Shown here piece after piece: positions 33,711-46,214 of a DNA stretch of 64,000 bases (position 1 is its first letter; each line of letters begins with the position of its first letter). The position numbers and the translations under genes were made by a program. The stretch is from Rhexocercosporidium sp. MPI-PUGE-AT-0058 (taxonomy: Eukaryota > Ascomycota > Leotiomycetes > Helotiales): positions 310,001 to 374,000 of the forward strand of contig JAGTJL010000025.1 of NCBI GenBank assembly GCA_020746875.1. Reading direction: 5' to 3'. Under the pieces are notes generated by a model. It worked only from the letters and a program-made list of their open reading frames with translations. It had not been told where the DNA came from and ran no database searches.

Positions 33711-35000
33711 TGTCAGGGTCGCTTTTAGTCTCGATATAGCTTACTTTCGCCCCACGTGGTTAACCTTTTTCGAATTAGAATATAAGGAAGGCTCCTTCCT
33801 CTCGGTTGACGCTGCCGTCTCTCGATCTATTCTCACCTTTCGATAAGGTTCAATAATCAACACGAACTTCATCCTATCGTTGCGCACGCTCTTCTGCGGA
33901 GATATCTTTATCAACTCTTCCGTGGTCTGATCATTGCTCCATCATGGCATCTCAATCGATCATGACTTTCAGCAACCTGAAAGAGTTTGCTATTAATTCA
34001 CCTTTTTGATTATTACTGATCGCAAGTTTCGCAATATCTCAAAAAAAAAAAAAGCCTTTTCGCAAACCCTCTGTTTTCTTCGATTTTCGAAAACTTCGTG
34101 AAATTTTAAAGAACAATACTTAAAAAAGCCTATCTTCCGTCTCCGTTCGCCCTCTTCTGCTCCGAGCTCTTCTAATTCTTCTACTTTGGCACGCCGACTC
34201 CAATCTCTCTCCCCATTCTTTAACGTAGTTTGTTACGAGTGCGGAAAACCCGGCCACTATGCTTTTAACTGCTTACAACGTTATAGAAAAGATCGAATAA
34301 ATAAAAAAATCGCTGAAATTGTAGTAAAAAAAGAAAAGACTTAAACTTTAACAAGCTTTCGAAAAATTGTTAAATCGTAATAAAGTCTTTTATTGCGACA
34401 AAAGCCTCGATTTGTGGAAAGATTTGAGTTTTAATTGCCGCGCTTTTATTAAAAAGCGTTAGTTTTTCGTTTTTATAAATTAAGGCGTAATGAATTATTT
34501 ATTAAATTCCGTGCACATATTGACGGTGAAGCAAATATTTTCGATGCTATTAAAAGCTATTTAATTTATTAATTAATTAAGCTTTTTAATATCTCTTTTT
34601 TTACTTTTTTTTAAACCAATCGTTTCCACTAATTACAACAGTTAAAAAAAGCTTCGATCACTTTAGCTTTACTCTTTACTTTTACGATTAATTAACGTCT
34701 AATTTATTTTTTCTTTTTAATTACTAAATTAGACAATACCGACGTTTTAATTGGCCGCAAATTCCTCGAATACTACGACTTTCGATAAAATTACGCTAAA
34801 GGCCACACCTATTCAAAATATGAGCTGCTGTCAATCAATTCAAGACCAACAACACCAAAACACAATCGAATCTATAATGTTTCTGGAAACAATTCCTCGA
34901 CAAATGAGAGCCCATATATCAATTATGGTTCATGTCTCACATCAATTCTCCGTGAGAAGTATGCAGATTATTAACTGTAGTACAGAAAAGGTTGCGCCCA
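33711..35000 (+). mobile_element. Remnant of another Gypsy-like LTR element, plus orientation
   Basis: A possible 5' LTR starts TGTCAGGGTCGC at 33711 and may end near 33862 (ATCAACA). A gag-like ATG follows at 33943. An intact CCHC zinc knuckle reads CYECGKPGHYAFNC at 34231-34273, and a retropepsin end reads DVLIGRKFLEYYD at 34741-34779. Stops and T-rich drift between them show decay. No second LTR was found, so the 3' limit is a guess. It starts ~140 bp outside the TIR element. Confidence 0.6.
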
Positions 35001-35329
35001 ACTCAGTTGGCCGTGAGGCTGTGCACATGAGGGGTATTTTTGGACGGATGTATCGAAAGCACATCGTATCTCGAAGTGTGTTGGTGGTAATGGTCATTAA
35101 ATTTTCGATAAACGTCACTGGATCTTGGCTCAGAACAGATTCGACGAAGCAGAGTATCTTCCTGGACATGGTCTTTGAAGCTGTGGAGTGGGAAAACGTG
35201 ATATGGAAAGTCCACGTGATTTTGTTTCCCTGATGCTAATTTGGCTAAGCGAGAAATCACCCATCCCACTCTTCGGCGACTTTCAGAGATAATCGATAGA
35301 TCACAATCGCCAGACCACACATACACAAG

Positions 35330-37916
35330 ATGAATGGCACAACCTCTTCCCCAATCCGGAAAAAGAAGAAGACCTTGAATGCGTAAGGAAGATCATTTCC
35401 TAGCGAGCTTCTCCAGCTTATGATCAGCAGTTGTCTGCGATGTAGAACCCGTAAGATCAAGTGTTCCGGGTATCAACCATGTCAGCATTGCTTATCACAA
35501 AAACGGGACTGTGTCTTTGACGAAAAGCAAAAGAAGGTCGTGGTGACAGCGGAGTCGGTGTCCCCGGATTACTCATGGAGGGGTACTGAGACATGTACAG
35601 ATATCTCCAAGAGCTTCAGCACCTTGCCTCTGGGGGTGCCGATCAATTTGTACCACAACAGTCTCCTCCGTTATGCGTGGCGAGACTCGCTCCATTTACG
35701 ACTAAGGAACATGAAGGTCGAAGACCAGGCATGCCGAGGACGGCATCAGTACTGACTCCTCCTCCACCTGGACAGGCAGGGCGATTTTCTCGCATAGAAC
35801 CTGCAATATCTTACCCCATATCTAGGGGTATGCACACGACTGATAAAATTAGTGGTTTGCAGACTTCTGACGACAGTCTGGTTCGTATTGTCAAAAACTA
35901 TCTTCTTTCGTTTCACTGATAGTCGCCAGGGCGGCCGCCGCAATATTGTGAATAGTGATCATGATTCCCCTGATGCGATCGGGGACGAATACCGTGCGTG
36001 CTCTCTCCTACTTGAAACTATTGGTTTAAATTTCCTGGCTAAAGGTTAGTGAAGGACGACTGGGACACAGTTCCTCTTGGTCTTTTAGTCGCCGGATACG
36101 GAGCTTTATCAGTGACAAAATCGAGGGTCCGGGACTGCATGATGCCATTCCTATACCAGACGGTATATACGGCATTCCATTCAAGCAGCCTGTGTTAGAT
36201 ATCTCTGGGATTGACATGCCAACTGAAGATTATGCGGAGTATCTAACAAATACACTTCAGTTTTCGCTCTCACCAATGTACTACCTGTTTGACAAAGATG
36301 CCTTTCTCATGACCCTCCATCAGTTCTACAGGGATCAACACTCGACATCAACACTCTGGAAAATCCAGATGTTGATAGTCTTTGCATTCGGAACTTCGAT
36401 ACTTGCTCGTGAAGCAGGCAGGTCGGGACCAGCCGGCGCAGCCTATTTTGCTAGAGCTGTCGAAGCTTTACCAGACCCTCATCGCTTACGCCAGGACCCG
36501 ATCTTGTCCATCGAAGTACTCTGTTTGCTGGCATTATTTATGCAAGCAATGGATATGAGACGAGGTGCTTACGATTACGTAGGTGTCACTCCACCTGCTT
36601 GCTTCGGATATGAACGCTAATAAATTTCCTAGATTGGACAAGCTCTCCATATCTGTTTGACTCAGGGGCTCAACCGAAGATTCGACGCCCAGCGCATCAC
36701 GAAACAAGAATTTGACCATCGATCGAAGTTGTGGTGGACGGTTTATGTTATCGAAAGGAAACTCTCAAGTCTTGTCGGTGTGCCACCGGCCTTGCATGAT
36801 GAGGATATCGCTCTTACCATGCCATCCATTGATCCTGCCCACAAAACGAGTCTCACAATGGCTTTCCACATTGAGGTATCCTCCCAATTAGGTCAGATTC
36901 TGAATGGTACGAGTGGATTCGTTTCATCGTGATGCATGGCATCCGCTGAATATTTGAACAGTTGTGTACGGTCTCGGGCATCAGCGTCAACTGGGAGCCA
37001 AGTTCATATCCGCTGTTCAAACTATTCTCAGACGACTTGCAGACACTTCTATACTGCTCAACACGAACATGAAGATTGAATCACAAGGATCAAACAATGC
37101 AATTTCTAGGGTAGCAGCAAGCTTACACTTGCTCCATCACCAGGTAGAGCCATCCTCAGATATGCTGGCCCGAATTGACGAGCGCAGTGTACTATTCTTA
37201 CCATACGACCTGTCCTGTTCTTCCTACTAGAGACAAAGCTCAGCAGTGGAAATGCCCCGCTCAAGCTCTCCGATGCAGTCATTGGGCTCCTCAGAGTATG
37301 TGTTGAATCAGCATTGCAAGTATTGAAGACCGTCGAAGGATTGCGAGCCCACAATCTTGTTGGTAAGTCGACAATTCTAGTCACCAGGTTTCGTTTTCGA
37401 CTCTAAGAAGCCACAGATCTATTCCTCCCTTTTGACCTTGAATCGATGTTCGCAAGTGCGTTTGTTCTTACGTTAGTGGGTATCATTATCCCGGCCGCGA
37501 CCGAGCAATGGGAGCTCCGCAAGACATTGACTCTCATGGACGAGATGATTATGCGCGGTATTGTCGTCGCTGGCCCATACAAGAAGGATCTACAGGAATT
37601 GGATGACCTGAGACAAAGACTTAAGTCATCGCAAACATCTGATTCAGAGCCTCCACTAGAGTCGCTTTCTCACCATCGAGGAGTGACTGCTCCGAGTCCT
37701 GGTCCACAACTGGGAGAAGACATGATCTGGTCTTGGGTAACTCTAGGAGACGATGAGCTGGGGATTCCACATCCGGATACCATGCAATCTGCTATCGAGG
37801 GTTTGAATTTCGACTTCTTAAACGATCCTTCCGGGCTAGATATAGCGGATAGTGAGTGGATGTGGGATGCTGGTTTGCCAGCGAACTTGAATATTACAAG
37901 AAACCCTCACGATTGA
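35330..37916 (+). CDS. Zn2Cys6 transcription factor with fungal_trans domain
   Basis: A short first exon (35330-35382) with a basic stretch RKKKKTLNA splices over a 48-nt intron (35383-35430) straight into CLRCRTRKIKCSGYQPCQHC. The full binuclear cluster CX2CX6CX5CX2CX6C is then present within the first ~45 residues. A linker exon (about 35570-35918, with YLQELQHL) follows. The middle-homology domain starts near 36130 (VLDISGIDMPTEDYAEYL, MYYLFDKDAFLMTLHQFY, WKIQMLIVFAFG) and continues through AALHICLTQGLNRRF-like sequence after an intron at about 36575-36633, then LWWTVYVIERKLSSLVGVPP. The last exon (from about 37425) ends at 37916. Middle junctions between 35520 and 36130 and around 36915-36963 are approximate. 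Nuclear regulator; target genes unknown. It is the first intact gene right of the transposons. Confidence 0.85.
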
Positions 37917-38363
37917 ATGAAGTCCGATGGGGGAAGCTTTACCAACAAGTCACAGGAGCATTTAAAAACCTTTCCTCCGTTTTCGATGACTTTCGGATGA
38001 CGTCCTCGACCTATTCTCAATGTTTGATGACTTTCAGATGACGTTCTTGCCAAGAATTACTGCACCTTCAGCTCATAGGGCTTGTATCACCACAACTCGC
38101 GAAATTCAAGCCCAGCTGAATTACAGACCCAATTCGTGCAGCCACATGCCCACATGTTCAAATAGCCTGCAGTAATTCGTTCAACTTTTTTCAGCTCCGA
38201 AACAGAACAGCATTTCGCTGCGGCCCTTCAGCCCTATAGGAAATGAGGGTTGATTCCTGGCATATAAGTATCCGTTTTCCACCTGATCAACAGCACTAAA
38301 TCCTGCTTCTCATATCAAATCATCTCGATTAATCTATCTGAAAAGATTGCAGTGTCTCTCAAA
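37917..38363. other. Intergenic between regulator and nuclease
   Basis: No gene. A short imperfect direct repeat (GATGACTTTCGGATGACGTCC at 37985 and GATGACTTTCAGATGACGTTC near 38026) is present. The right half is the S1 nuclease promoter. Confidence 0.5.
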
Positions 38364-39385
38364 ATGCGTTTTTGGGAATACATTCTGGTCTCGTCGTCGC
38401 TCGTCACTGAAGCCCTATGCTGGGGTGACGTTGGCCACCGCACAGTCGGCTACCTCGCAAAGAAATACCTGACTGATTCTGCCAATGAGCTTTTCGAAGG
38501 AATCCTTGCAAATCCGAACGGTTGGGATTTTTCAGATGCTGCAACATGGGCAGACACTGTGAGGAACAGGAGACCGTACACCTCAACTTGGCACTACGTT
38601 GGTAAGTTCTATACAGCCACTACTTTCAAAAATCGACATTTCTGAGCGATCGCTGACTGATGTTTTCAGATGCAAGAGATTCACCACCAACTCTTTGTGG
38701 CCTGAAATACCCCGCCGACTGCTCCGCCCAAGGCGCAAATGGCTGTGTCATCACTGCAATCAATAACCAGACTTCGCTCTTTCTATCTCCCGACTCATCG
38801 GAAATCACCACCAAGGAAGCATTGATGTATCTGATGCATTTCATCGGTGACCTCCACCAACCTCTCCATGTCGAGGACAAAGCTCGCGGCGGGAACGATA
38901 TCAAGCCAGTTCGTTTTGGTGGTGTTGCTACACTGAATCTGCATACTGTGTGGGACACCACGATCCCGCATAAGATGCGCAGCTTGACCGGTACTTTGAC
39001 AGACGCTCAAGAGAGGGCTGCTGCTTCTGCGTGGGCCGAAGAGCTGTTCGAGCTGAATGCCGAACGAGGAGTAGCTGCAGAAACCGAGTGCAGTGATGTT
39101 TTAACACCTGACAAATGCGCATTGCGGTGGGCAAATAAGAGCAACGAATGGATTTGCAAGTACGTGTTGAAAGAGTCCGAGGAGTGGTTCAAGGACAGAG
39201 ACAATAATTTGGGAGAAGAGTATTATGATGGTGCGAAACCGATTGTGAATGAGCTGATTGGGCTTGCGGGTGCGAGGTTGGGTGCTTGGATGAATGCTAT
39301 GGCTGTTATTGTTCTGGAAAGGGTGGCAATGGGCCCGGAGCTGAGTCCGAAGCTGAGTTCGGACGAGGAGAGAGAGGATCTCTAG
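38364..39385 (+). CDS. Secreted S1/P1-type zinc nuclease
   Basis: S1/P1 nucleases are secreted, zinc-dependent, single-strand-specific endonucleases/3'-nucleotidases. Two exons, 38364-38601 and 38670-39385 (68-nt intron), give 317 residues, the usual precursor size. A signal peptide (RFWEYILVSSSLVTEALC) ends just before W-G, and the mature N-terminal Trp is itself a zinc ligand in this family. Further ligands and motifs: GDVGHRTVGYLA, DAATWAD, STWHYVD, MYLMHFIGDLHQPLHVED and NLHTVWDT. Cysteines in LCGLKYPADCSAQGANGC and ECSDVLTPDKC suit the family's disulphides. The ATG at 38364 is preferred over an in-frame GTG 12 bases upstream. Roles in phosphate or nucleotide scavenging are typical; single-copy context gives no further hint. 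Confidence 0.93.
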
Positions 39386-42300
39386 AGCTTCAAATTCAGT
39401 TGTTATTTGGTGATGTATCACAGAGTCTGTCGTGTCTTTTAAAATGGATACTTCTTTTTCGTTTTGGCGAAATGAATGTATCCCTCATCGATTGTTCCCT
39501 TTCCCCTTCTAGTTACACTATCAGCTAAATTTGATTCGAAATCCTCTCATCAGATTATATACTAATTTCACAATGGCCTGAACATTTACGACGGATATAG
39601 AATGTGGTCGTTGACTCTTCGGAAGTTGGTTGGAGGTTTTCCCATCGATTTTGAAGACCGGTCTATTTTAAATAACCACAACGGGAGAATTTCGTCTTCA
39701 AATTCAACTCCACCCATGATGATATATACCCGAGATTTTCTTTTCACAACCGGCTTGTAAATTCCTCCCCTAGCCTTCTCTCTGTTTACATTTCCCCTCC
39801 TCCACTCAGCAATCCCTCATCCAAGCAAAACCAAACTAATGTCACCCTTCCCCACCAGGGTAAGAGTGCAAGGCAAACTCCTCTCCCCCTCAAAGTTAAT
39901 CTCCAGCTAAATATTAAAGGGAACTGCATCCAGTACGGCGAAACCAAGAATGCTCAGGGTGTCATAATTAACCAATACCTGGTGTGTCGTATATCAAGAA
40001 AGCAGGCTGCGCGTTCATCATCGCCGCCAAGCGTACCTCAATCGCCGGCTGCTTCCAGGATATGGTATTATTGGAGGACAGATATCCTATGATTTCGTGA
40101 GACTGAGTGTAAACCAGTGTCCTGGGACGGTGAGGGGTGCGATAACGACGGGCCCGGTTCTTCCCGTGTGATAAGTGGGCGCAGACGTTGTGTTTGACGA
40201 ATCCGGCGCATCCGGAGATTTGTGGTGCTGCGTGAGAGAGAGGGCTGTTGAAAGAGAGGTTACTGTAATTGAGAGGTATTTCATGTGACCATGCTATGTT
40301 TACTTGAAGGCATGATTGCTGGAGGACCTCAACATGAAGAAGAGAAAAAGAAGAAAAGCTTAGCGGCGGTAGTATATAACTTGTACAACAGCGAAGATGG
40401 AACAAATCGTTGTAAAAGAATTGGCAAAGAAAACTTCCAAAAACCAGAAAAAGTAAAAGATAGAATATATCCACAGTTTTATTGTCTATAAGATGTACCC
40501 GTAAATATGTGATCTCCTGAATTCCCTGCAGCAGACTCTCTTCAGCCTGATATAATACCCATCCCATCCCATCGCGACTCATGAAATGTACGCAGTGCTA
40601 GACTGGTACAAATACCCACCTAGACACAGAGTATTTCGAACCTTTGACTAATTTATCTCCGAGCTCATGAATCCGAACAAGGAGTGCGGGAGATCTAAGT
40701 TTACAATTCTTTTCCCCACCTACCTTCCCGTCTTACTCTTAGCTAATTCATGTCACATCACATACTAGCAGGACGTATTCAGATTCGAGTCACAACTCTC
40801 ATTGCAGGTGCCTGGCAAGCTATCTACACTTCCCCGTGATCCCCTTTCCTTCCATCCATCTCAATCGGTCATCCTTCCACCCATTTCATTCCCTTCCTGA
40901 CATTCATCCATCCATCGATCCCAGCTAATGCCAGCACGCACTTGAATGAGAAAGTAAGAATTCAAAATCACACAAGTCAGCATAGCACAGCTCGCCAACT
41001 GCTGTACCTCAGTTCCTATATCATCCTCCCATCAAACAAAGCCAGTCGATGCCCCAAAGACAAGACCTAACTCCCAGAAAAAACCAAAGAGGTAAGCCCT
41101 AAAAGTCGTTTCCTCATCCAGCCGAGCAATTTATCCCAACTCTCCCCTCGTCTCTACTCTACCCCTCTAGGAAAATACAGGAAAATGCAGAAGAAAAATA
41201 CCTTATGTTTCATGAAATTTTCTTCTGGAAGAGCTCAACTTCTGGACGCAACTACCTTCCTCCAGACCATACCTAGAAGATGACTTGTCCGCTCGGCTGC
41301 AAGGCGTGTCAATCCTGCTCGCTCAGTCACCCACCTTCGTATTCCAAAAATAGCTCGTCGCCGTTATGAGTACTTCTTGTGCTGCAGCTTCAAGGTCAAA
41401 AGCAGGTTACTCGTTTAGCCGTCTATCTAAGGAGCGAAACAGATGTGGAGTTGCTCGTGCAGAAATTTGGTGCTTTTCTACCCCTGAGAATTAAAATTCT
41501 GATCAACGCGTTTGGCTGTGACGGAACTTGAGGTTGGTTGTGTTAGAGACGTGTTGGAGGGGAAGTGAACTAACTTGGCGCCAAACGCGTTAGAGGCGTC
41601 GAAACAATTCGGCAGATCTCCAAACTCCACAAAGGAGGTATTTGGGCCTTCTTGAATCGATGTAAAATCTGCGACGCGAAATCTGCTGTTGTGGTGGAGG
41701 TTGTCAATTATCTGTTGTCGAGAAAGAAAAGAGACGAAGCTGCACCACGATCACTCTATGTTACTCAAATCTAGTCGGCACCCACGATCATGCAAGACAC
41801 GACTGGTACGGCTGCCGAGTGTGTATGCAAGAAGTGAAAACGGATATTCCCAGAGAAGGGAAGAGGAGACTAGATTTCGAAGAAGCTTGATAAATTCCAA
41901 CTCTCTGCACTACCGGACAAGGTCCGAAGAACTTGTTAATATCTAGCAGTGCCAATCAATCATACCTCGATAAAAATAAGTATATCATCGGCAGAGACTC
42001 TGTCACCTTGTCCGTTTCCGGACCTTGCACAAGTCCTCAAGGTCTAGACGAGCCGGCCGGTTGTTGTTGGAGCTATTTAGTAGCTTGAGATGATACTACC
42101 CGGGTGAGGAGACGCTGGTATCATTGCGATATTTGTATGCTTCCCACGATCATAGACATAGTCCATCCGTCCCTGGGGCAAGTAATGCTGTCTTTGCTCC
42201 CCCTATGGGATTCATTGAAAAAGAGACTGTAATTGCGCGAAAAGCTGGATTGGAAACATTGGCTTCAGCTGACCCGGCACAAGAAGAACGACAGGAGAGA

Positions 42301-42801
42301 CAGTTGAGAAGGAGTCGAGAAAGGAATTGAGAATGGCATTGAGAAAAGTTAATTTCGAAGGGATTGAAGCCAGTTCTGCACGGGCACAACGGCCGGAGCT
42401 CACGTCAATTCAACCCTGTTGTTGTGTGGGGCTCTTGGTCACACTAGTCGTAGGTTTTGACTTTGGGATGATCCCAAGATCATTGATTGTAATTGGTGCT
42501 GCGATGCTCTAGTGGATCTAATGTGGAGCTAGCTCGGCTTTCAGGCTCTAGCCCGTCGCTAGTGGTAACCTTAACATTAGCGGTCATCCAGGATCATTGA
42601 TCTTGATTGGCCATGGACCCGCTTATGAATACGATTGTTGGTTTGTTGGTCGTTAAGCGGACGTTAGGAAGTTGAATGCCACGAGGCCATTCACTACTTT
42701 GAATAAATGAGGATGATCCAAGATCACCTTGGCCATGATCCTTTTGATGGAGCACCACCTTTTGTTCACAACAAGATGGTATCGAGGCAGGGACTTGAAA
42801 G
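39386..42801. other. Gene-poor stretch, first part
   Basis: No gene that I can support. A minus-strand frame near 40284-40087 (MKYLSITVTSLSTALSL...) could begin a small secreted protein but lacks a convincing continuation. At 42460-42745 three loosely similar segments recur (GATGATCCCAAGATCATTGA, then CATCCAGGATCATTGATC, then GATGATCCAAGATCA). The rest shows no repeats or RNA folds I can name. Confidence 0.45.
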
Positions 42802-42802
42802 C

Positions 42803-42808
42803 TATAAA
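42803..42808 (+). promoter_or_regulatory. TATA box of the small candidate gene
   Basis: TATAAA lies 113 bp before the ATG at 42916, followed by a pyrimidine-rich leader (TCTCCTTCACTCTCTTGAGC), a typical fungal promoter layout. Confidence 0.45.
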
Positions 42809-42915
42809 TACGAGGTAACTCACCCTCATGTATTCTTCAGTAGGTCAAAACCCACTATCTTTCCAATATACAAGTCTCCTTCACTCTCTTGAGCTTCTTC
42901 GCACCCGCCGAAATC

Positions 42916-43548
42916 ATGTGCGCTATCGAACATACCGCCTGCGAGATCCATGGGGCATCTTTTCACGCCCATACCCTCTGCCCAAATACAACAGACCCAC
43001 TGTCTTGCACCAATGTCCTGTATGTTCAGAGACTGGGAGTAGCCCTTCCGGAGGCAATTCGCTTTATAAGTACGAAGCACAGCTCTATTCGTAAAGCTAT
43101 AGTCTAACATCTTCTAGACTCTATCAGCAGGTTCAACCGCGTCATCGCAGTTATGAAGTCCATGATCAATACTGCCATGCGTGCTGCTGGATTGTCCATG
43201 TCTCTGACCTCGCCAATCTTGGAGCTGCGCGGACGGGCAACAATGAAACTTACGCAGTTGCAGAAGGAATTGCCGCAGCAGGAATACCAGCTGCTACAGG
43301 AGCTATCACGACCTGGGTTATTGATTCATCGAAACTTGGAAAAGGCACACCGCGAGCAGAAGCAGTTGAAGCAGGAATTCGTCGGGATGTTGGAGCAGTC
43401 CAATCTGGAGCTGCAGGAGCTCATATGCGAGCGTCAAAGGGTTATCGTTATGCTGAGAACCACTGTATGGAGCCAACTCGTGGCTGGAGCTGGACAAGGC
43501 CAATTTGGAGCTTGCAGGTGCAACATCTTCAACTTTGGGAAGCTTTGA
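42916..43548 (+). CDS. Small hypothetical protein with Cys-rich start and Gln/Leu-rich coiled-coil
   Basis: Not recognised. Exon 1 (42916-43069) starts MCAIEHTACEIHG and includes CPNTTDPLSC. A 48-nt intron (43070-43117) has GTACG, a strong CTAAC branch site and TTCTAG. Exon 2 continues in frame to 43548. The joined protein is 194 residues with a Gln/Leu/Glu-rich helical stretch (QLQKELPQQEYQLLQEL, then EKAHREQKQLKQEF). A TATA box and pyrimidine-rich leader precede it, which is the main argument that it is real. In the region 43190-43500 another frame also reads smoothly (Ala/Gly-rich), so the exon 2 frame is not certain. No signal peptide seen. Confidence 0.4.
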
Positions 43549-45364
43549 GTCAGAAAGTTACCAGCGAGGCTGCTGAATGTTCCTTATAGTCACATTAACA
43601 AAATCAGTAATCGAACTAGAGCGAGAGTTTCCAATTGAAGCTTCACACCCTGTTGCTGGTACCGCATAGGTGATTTCCGCTTGACATGCCCACTATTTTA
43701 CTCCGGTAATGTCTAACCCTGTGTCGCAAAACAAACTCACCGCGCCGACCATAATAACAGGATTTCATGGTCCGTGCTCTTAGCGCTTACTGCGTAATCA
43801 ACTGCATTTATAAGGGACAGTGAGGGGAAGAGGTAATCTTCCCTCCTTAGCAATTGGCTTTTGTATTAATTCAAGTATCACCAGCGACTCTTTAGTGCCT
43901 CTCCATCTATTCTATCGTGCTATCTTCACCTCAGCGTGCTAGTGATTATTACACAGGGCGTATATAGCATACCTAGCACTGTAGAGAAGCCTAGTCTATT
44001 TAATAATGAGTAATAAAACTTAGACTTCGCTTCCAATCAAAACAACGCAAGCTGCCACACTAGACTAGAAATACAGGCAGCCTTCACCCCAGTCTCCATC
44101 TTCAACAACAAATGGCACCTCAATATTACCGCGACACCTGCCTATTAACCCCTTAACCTAACCAATGATCTCAAATTATCGCTCCTGCTCATCTCCTCAA
44201 TTCCTCGCCTAATAAGCTTTATCAGCACCATCTCATTAGATAGAGCAAAAACTAACACCCTTCTCATACTTTCAAATTGTAAATCACGATCTTCCTCCAA
44301 CTTCTGTGGTCGGGTTCTCTGCTCGACTAGCCGTCTCACGGACACTCGAAAGAATTCGCTCGAGACAGGATAATGTGTCATCACTATCGTCACCGAGAAC
44401 ATCATCCATGCTGCGAATGCAAATTCGCTGGATGTTTCATATGGAGTGGCCGAGTGGGAGTTATCTGGACTCACTCCTGCTCAGAGCGAGACCGTCGAGC
44501 CAGAAAGGGTGCAGGAGGCGGTGTTCTGTATAGAAGGGAGGATGTTGGAGATGGAGGAATTGGGTTATTATGGGAGAGGTGAGACAAGGTAGGGCGTTAG
44601 GCGGTTTGGCTATTATTGAGGGCACAAGGTTTTGTAATAGAGAGGGGGGTTGAAAAATTACGAGGAAGTTGAGTTGGAGAAGTTGAGACCGCTTGTCTAA
44701 TTGGGTGGCATTAGTTACAGAAGGGTCAAGGAGACCTTTGAACTACCTCGAGGAAAGCTGGAGGTTGAATTGGCGGACGAGGAAAACGGATTGAAGAATA
44801 TGTTGGAATATGGGGGTGTCTATCTAGGAAGCGCACTAGTTGATTAAGACGGTCTGCGTCATTACACAGGTCGATTCTACATCCCGAGGGCTTTACTTCT
44901 TAAAGATTCTTGAGCGTCTCCTACAGTGACGTGAAAGTGGGGTTTTGAATTTCCTCGCAGCTTCAAGCCTGCTTGACTCAAATTACACTGAGAACCGGAC
45001 TATGAGCCATGAAATACAAGGGGGATGGATAAGATGGGTAGTTTCTTGTCAATTGCCTCGCCTAATAGTAATTTAGGCCCCCTCATTGGGCGCGCAAGAT
45101 ACTGTCAAGACCAACTAGCATACCTGTATTTAATTATCTCTGCTCTCCATCCTAAAGCAGACTTGAACTTTGAGCCCGGACCCTGCTAGGTAATGTAAAC
45201 AGTGGCTGCGGGGGCTCTCGGCTAATAATTACAGGGCTTTGGCCTGACTCAGCACCTATCTTCACCCCTCACTTTTTCGACTTTGAAGATCCTGCATCTT
45301 ACATACAGTATCGGCTTCCCCGTCCATAATCAATCCATCCTGCTAAAGACTACGCTATTCCGCC
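43549..45364. other. Gene-poor stretch, second part
   Basis: Short frames only, none with family resemblance. The minus frame 44474-44145 is open for 109 codons but has no supporting context. The right end carries the 2EXR gene promoter. Confidence 0.45.
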
Positions 45365-46147
45365 ATGAGTAATGCGACCGATTTCCTTCCTTTTCCTCGG
45401 TTGCCGTTGGAGCTAAGGCGAAAGATATGGCTCTGGACCCTTCCTCGTCCTCGAGTTCTGACCTGCTGCTGGGCTATCCCGACACCAATCGCTCTTCAAA
45501 TCAACGCAGAGGCTAGAAGCATAGCTTTGGAGCATTTCGAATTCATCCCGAGACATATATCCAATCGCCGCGAGGATAGACACTGCATAGGCCATGTCCA
45601 TTCGTGCAATTGGGGCTATATCGATTTCTCGGTAGATCATATTGCGAGCAATCGAAGAATCCGACATCAATGCATTGATAAAACACCACTCAGAGACAAA
45701 ACTTGGAATCTGCATACAGCCGAGTTCGAATGGCGATGGGCTGCTGTGCCCACTGAGTTCCCTGCAAGTCGATGGGTGCTTCGGCATCTTCTTCTGAGTT
45801 ACAGCAGATCCGTGCGACGAATCCTCGTTCTCGTTCACATGGATGAGATGCGGGAGATACCACCAGACCAGAGAGGCCAAATTGTCCAGCAGATGGATGC
45901 TGTTCAGGCTGTGATGATGAATGGTTTGATTGAGCTGAAAGCAGCGAGGGAGGCGGATCCGGCCAGGCAGCATACGTCAAAATGGAAAGATTGGACGGTA
46001 CCCCAGATCCGGTTCCAACGATGTCCGTGTTCCTGGGCAGAAGGGCCTCTGTATCCAACGGGTCCTGAATGTCGGGCAAATTTCTTTGTCCTCGATAAGT
46101 CAAATCGAGTGTCGAGGTCAATTAGCAATATGGAAAGTGGTCTTTGA
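45365..46147 (+). CDS. 2EXR-domain protein
   Basis: An uninterrupted 260-residue frame. The N-terminus reads FLPFPRLPLELRRKIWLWTL then PRPRVL, the hallmark of the 2EXR domain common in Leotiomycetes and other Pezizomycotina, often in large expanded families. IALQINAEARSIALEHFEF follows in the second part of the domain (about residues 45-65). The rest is variable; RRILVLVHMDEMREIP at about 150 resembles the conserved late strand of these proteins. Molecular function of 2EXR proteins is unknown. Its 3' end is 67 bp from the convergent proline dehydrogenase stop. Confidence 0.85.
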   Translation: MSNATDFLPFPRLPLELRRKIWLWTLPRPRVLTCCWAIPTPIALQINAEARSIALEHFEFIPRHISNRREDRHCIGHVHSCNWGYIDFSVDHIASNRRIRHQCIDKTPLRDKTWNLHTAEFEWRWAAVPTEFPASRWVLRHLLLSYSRSVRRILVLVHMDEMREIPPDQRGQIVQQMDAVQAVMMNGLIELKAAREADPARQHTSKWKDWTVPQIRFQRCPCSWAEGPLYPTGPECRANFFVLDKSNRVSRSISNMESGL

Positions 46148-46214
46148 TTGTATAGAAACATAGTAACGGCACTTTCTTCCACTGTCCTCACGAATTTATT
46201 CTTCCACATAATCA

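Noticed and set aside
34751..35233. 160-codon plus-strand frame
   Set aside because: It is out of phase with the retropepsin end (DVLIGRKFLEYYD) at 34741-34779; it reads through a decayed retroelement and has no family signal.
39968..40582. 204-codon minus-strand frame
   Set aside because: Mixed hydrophobic and polar composition without domain, signal peptide at the right place, or promoter; an overlapping frame looks equally good.
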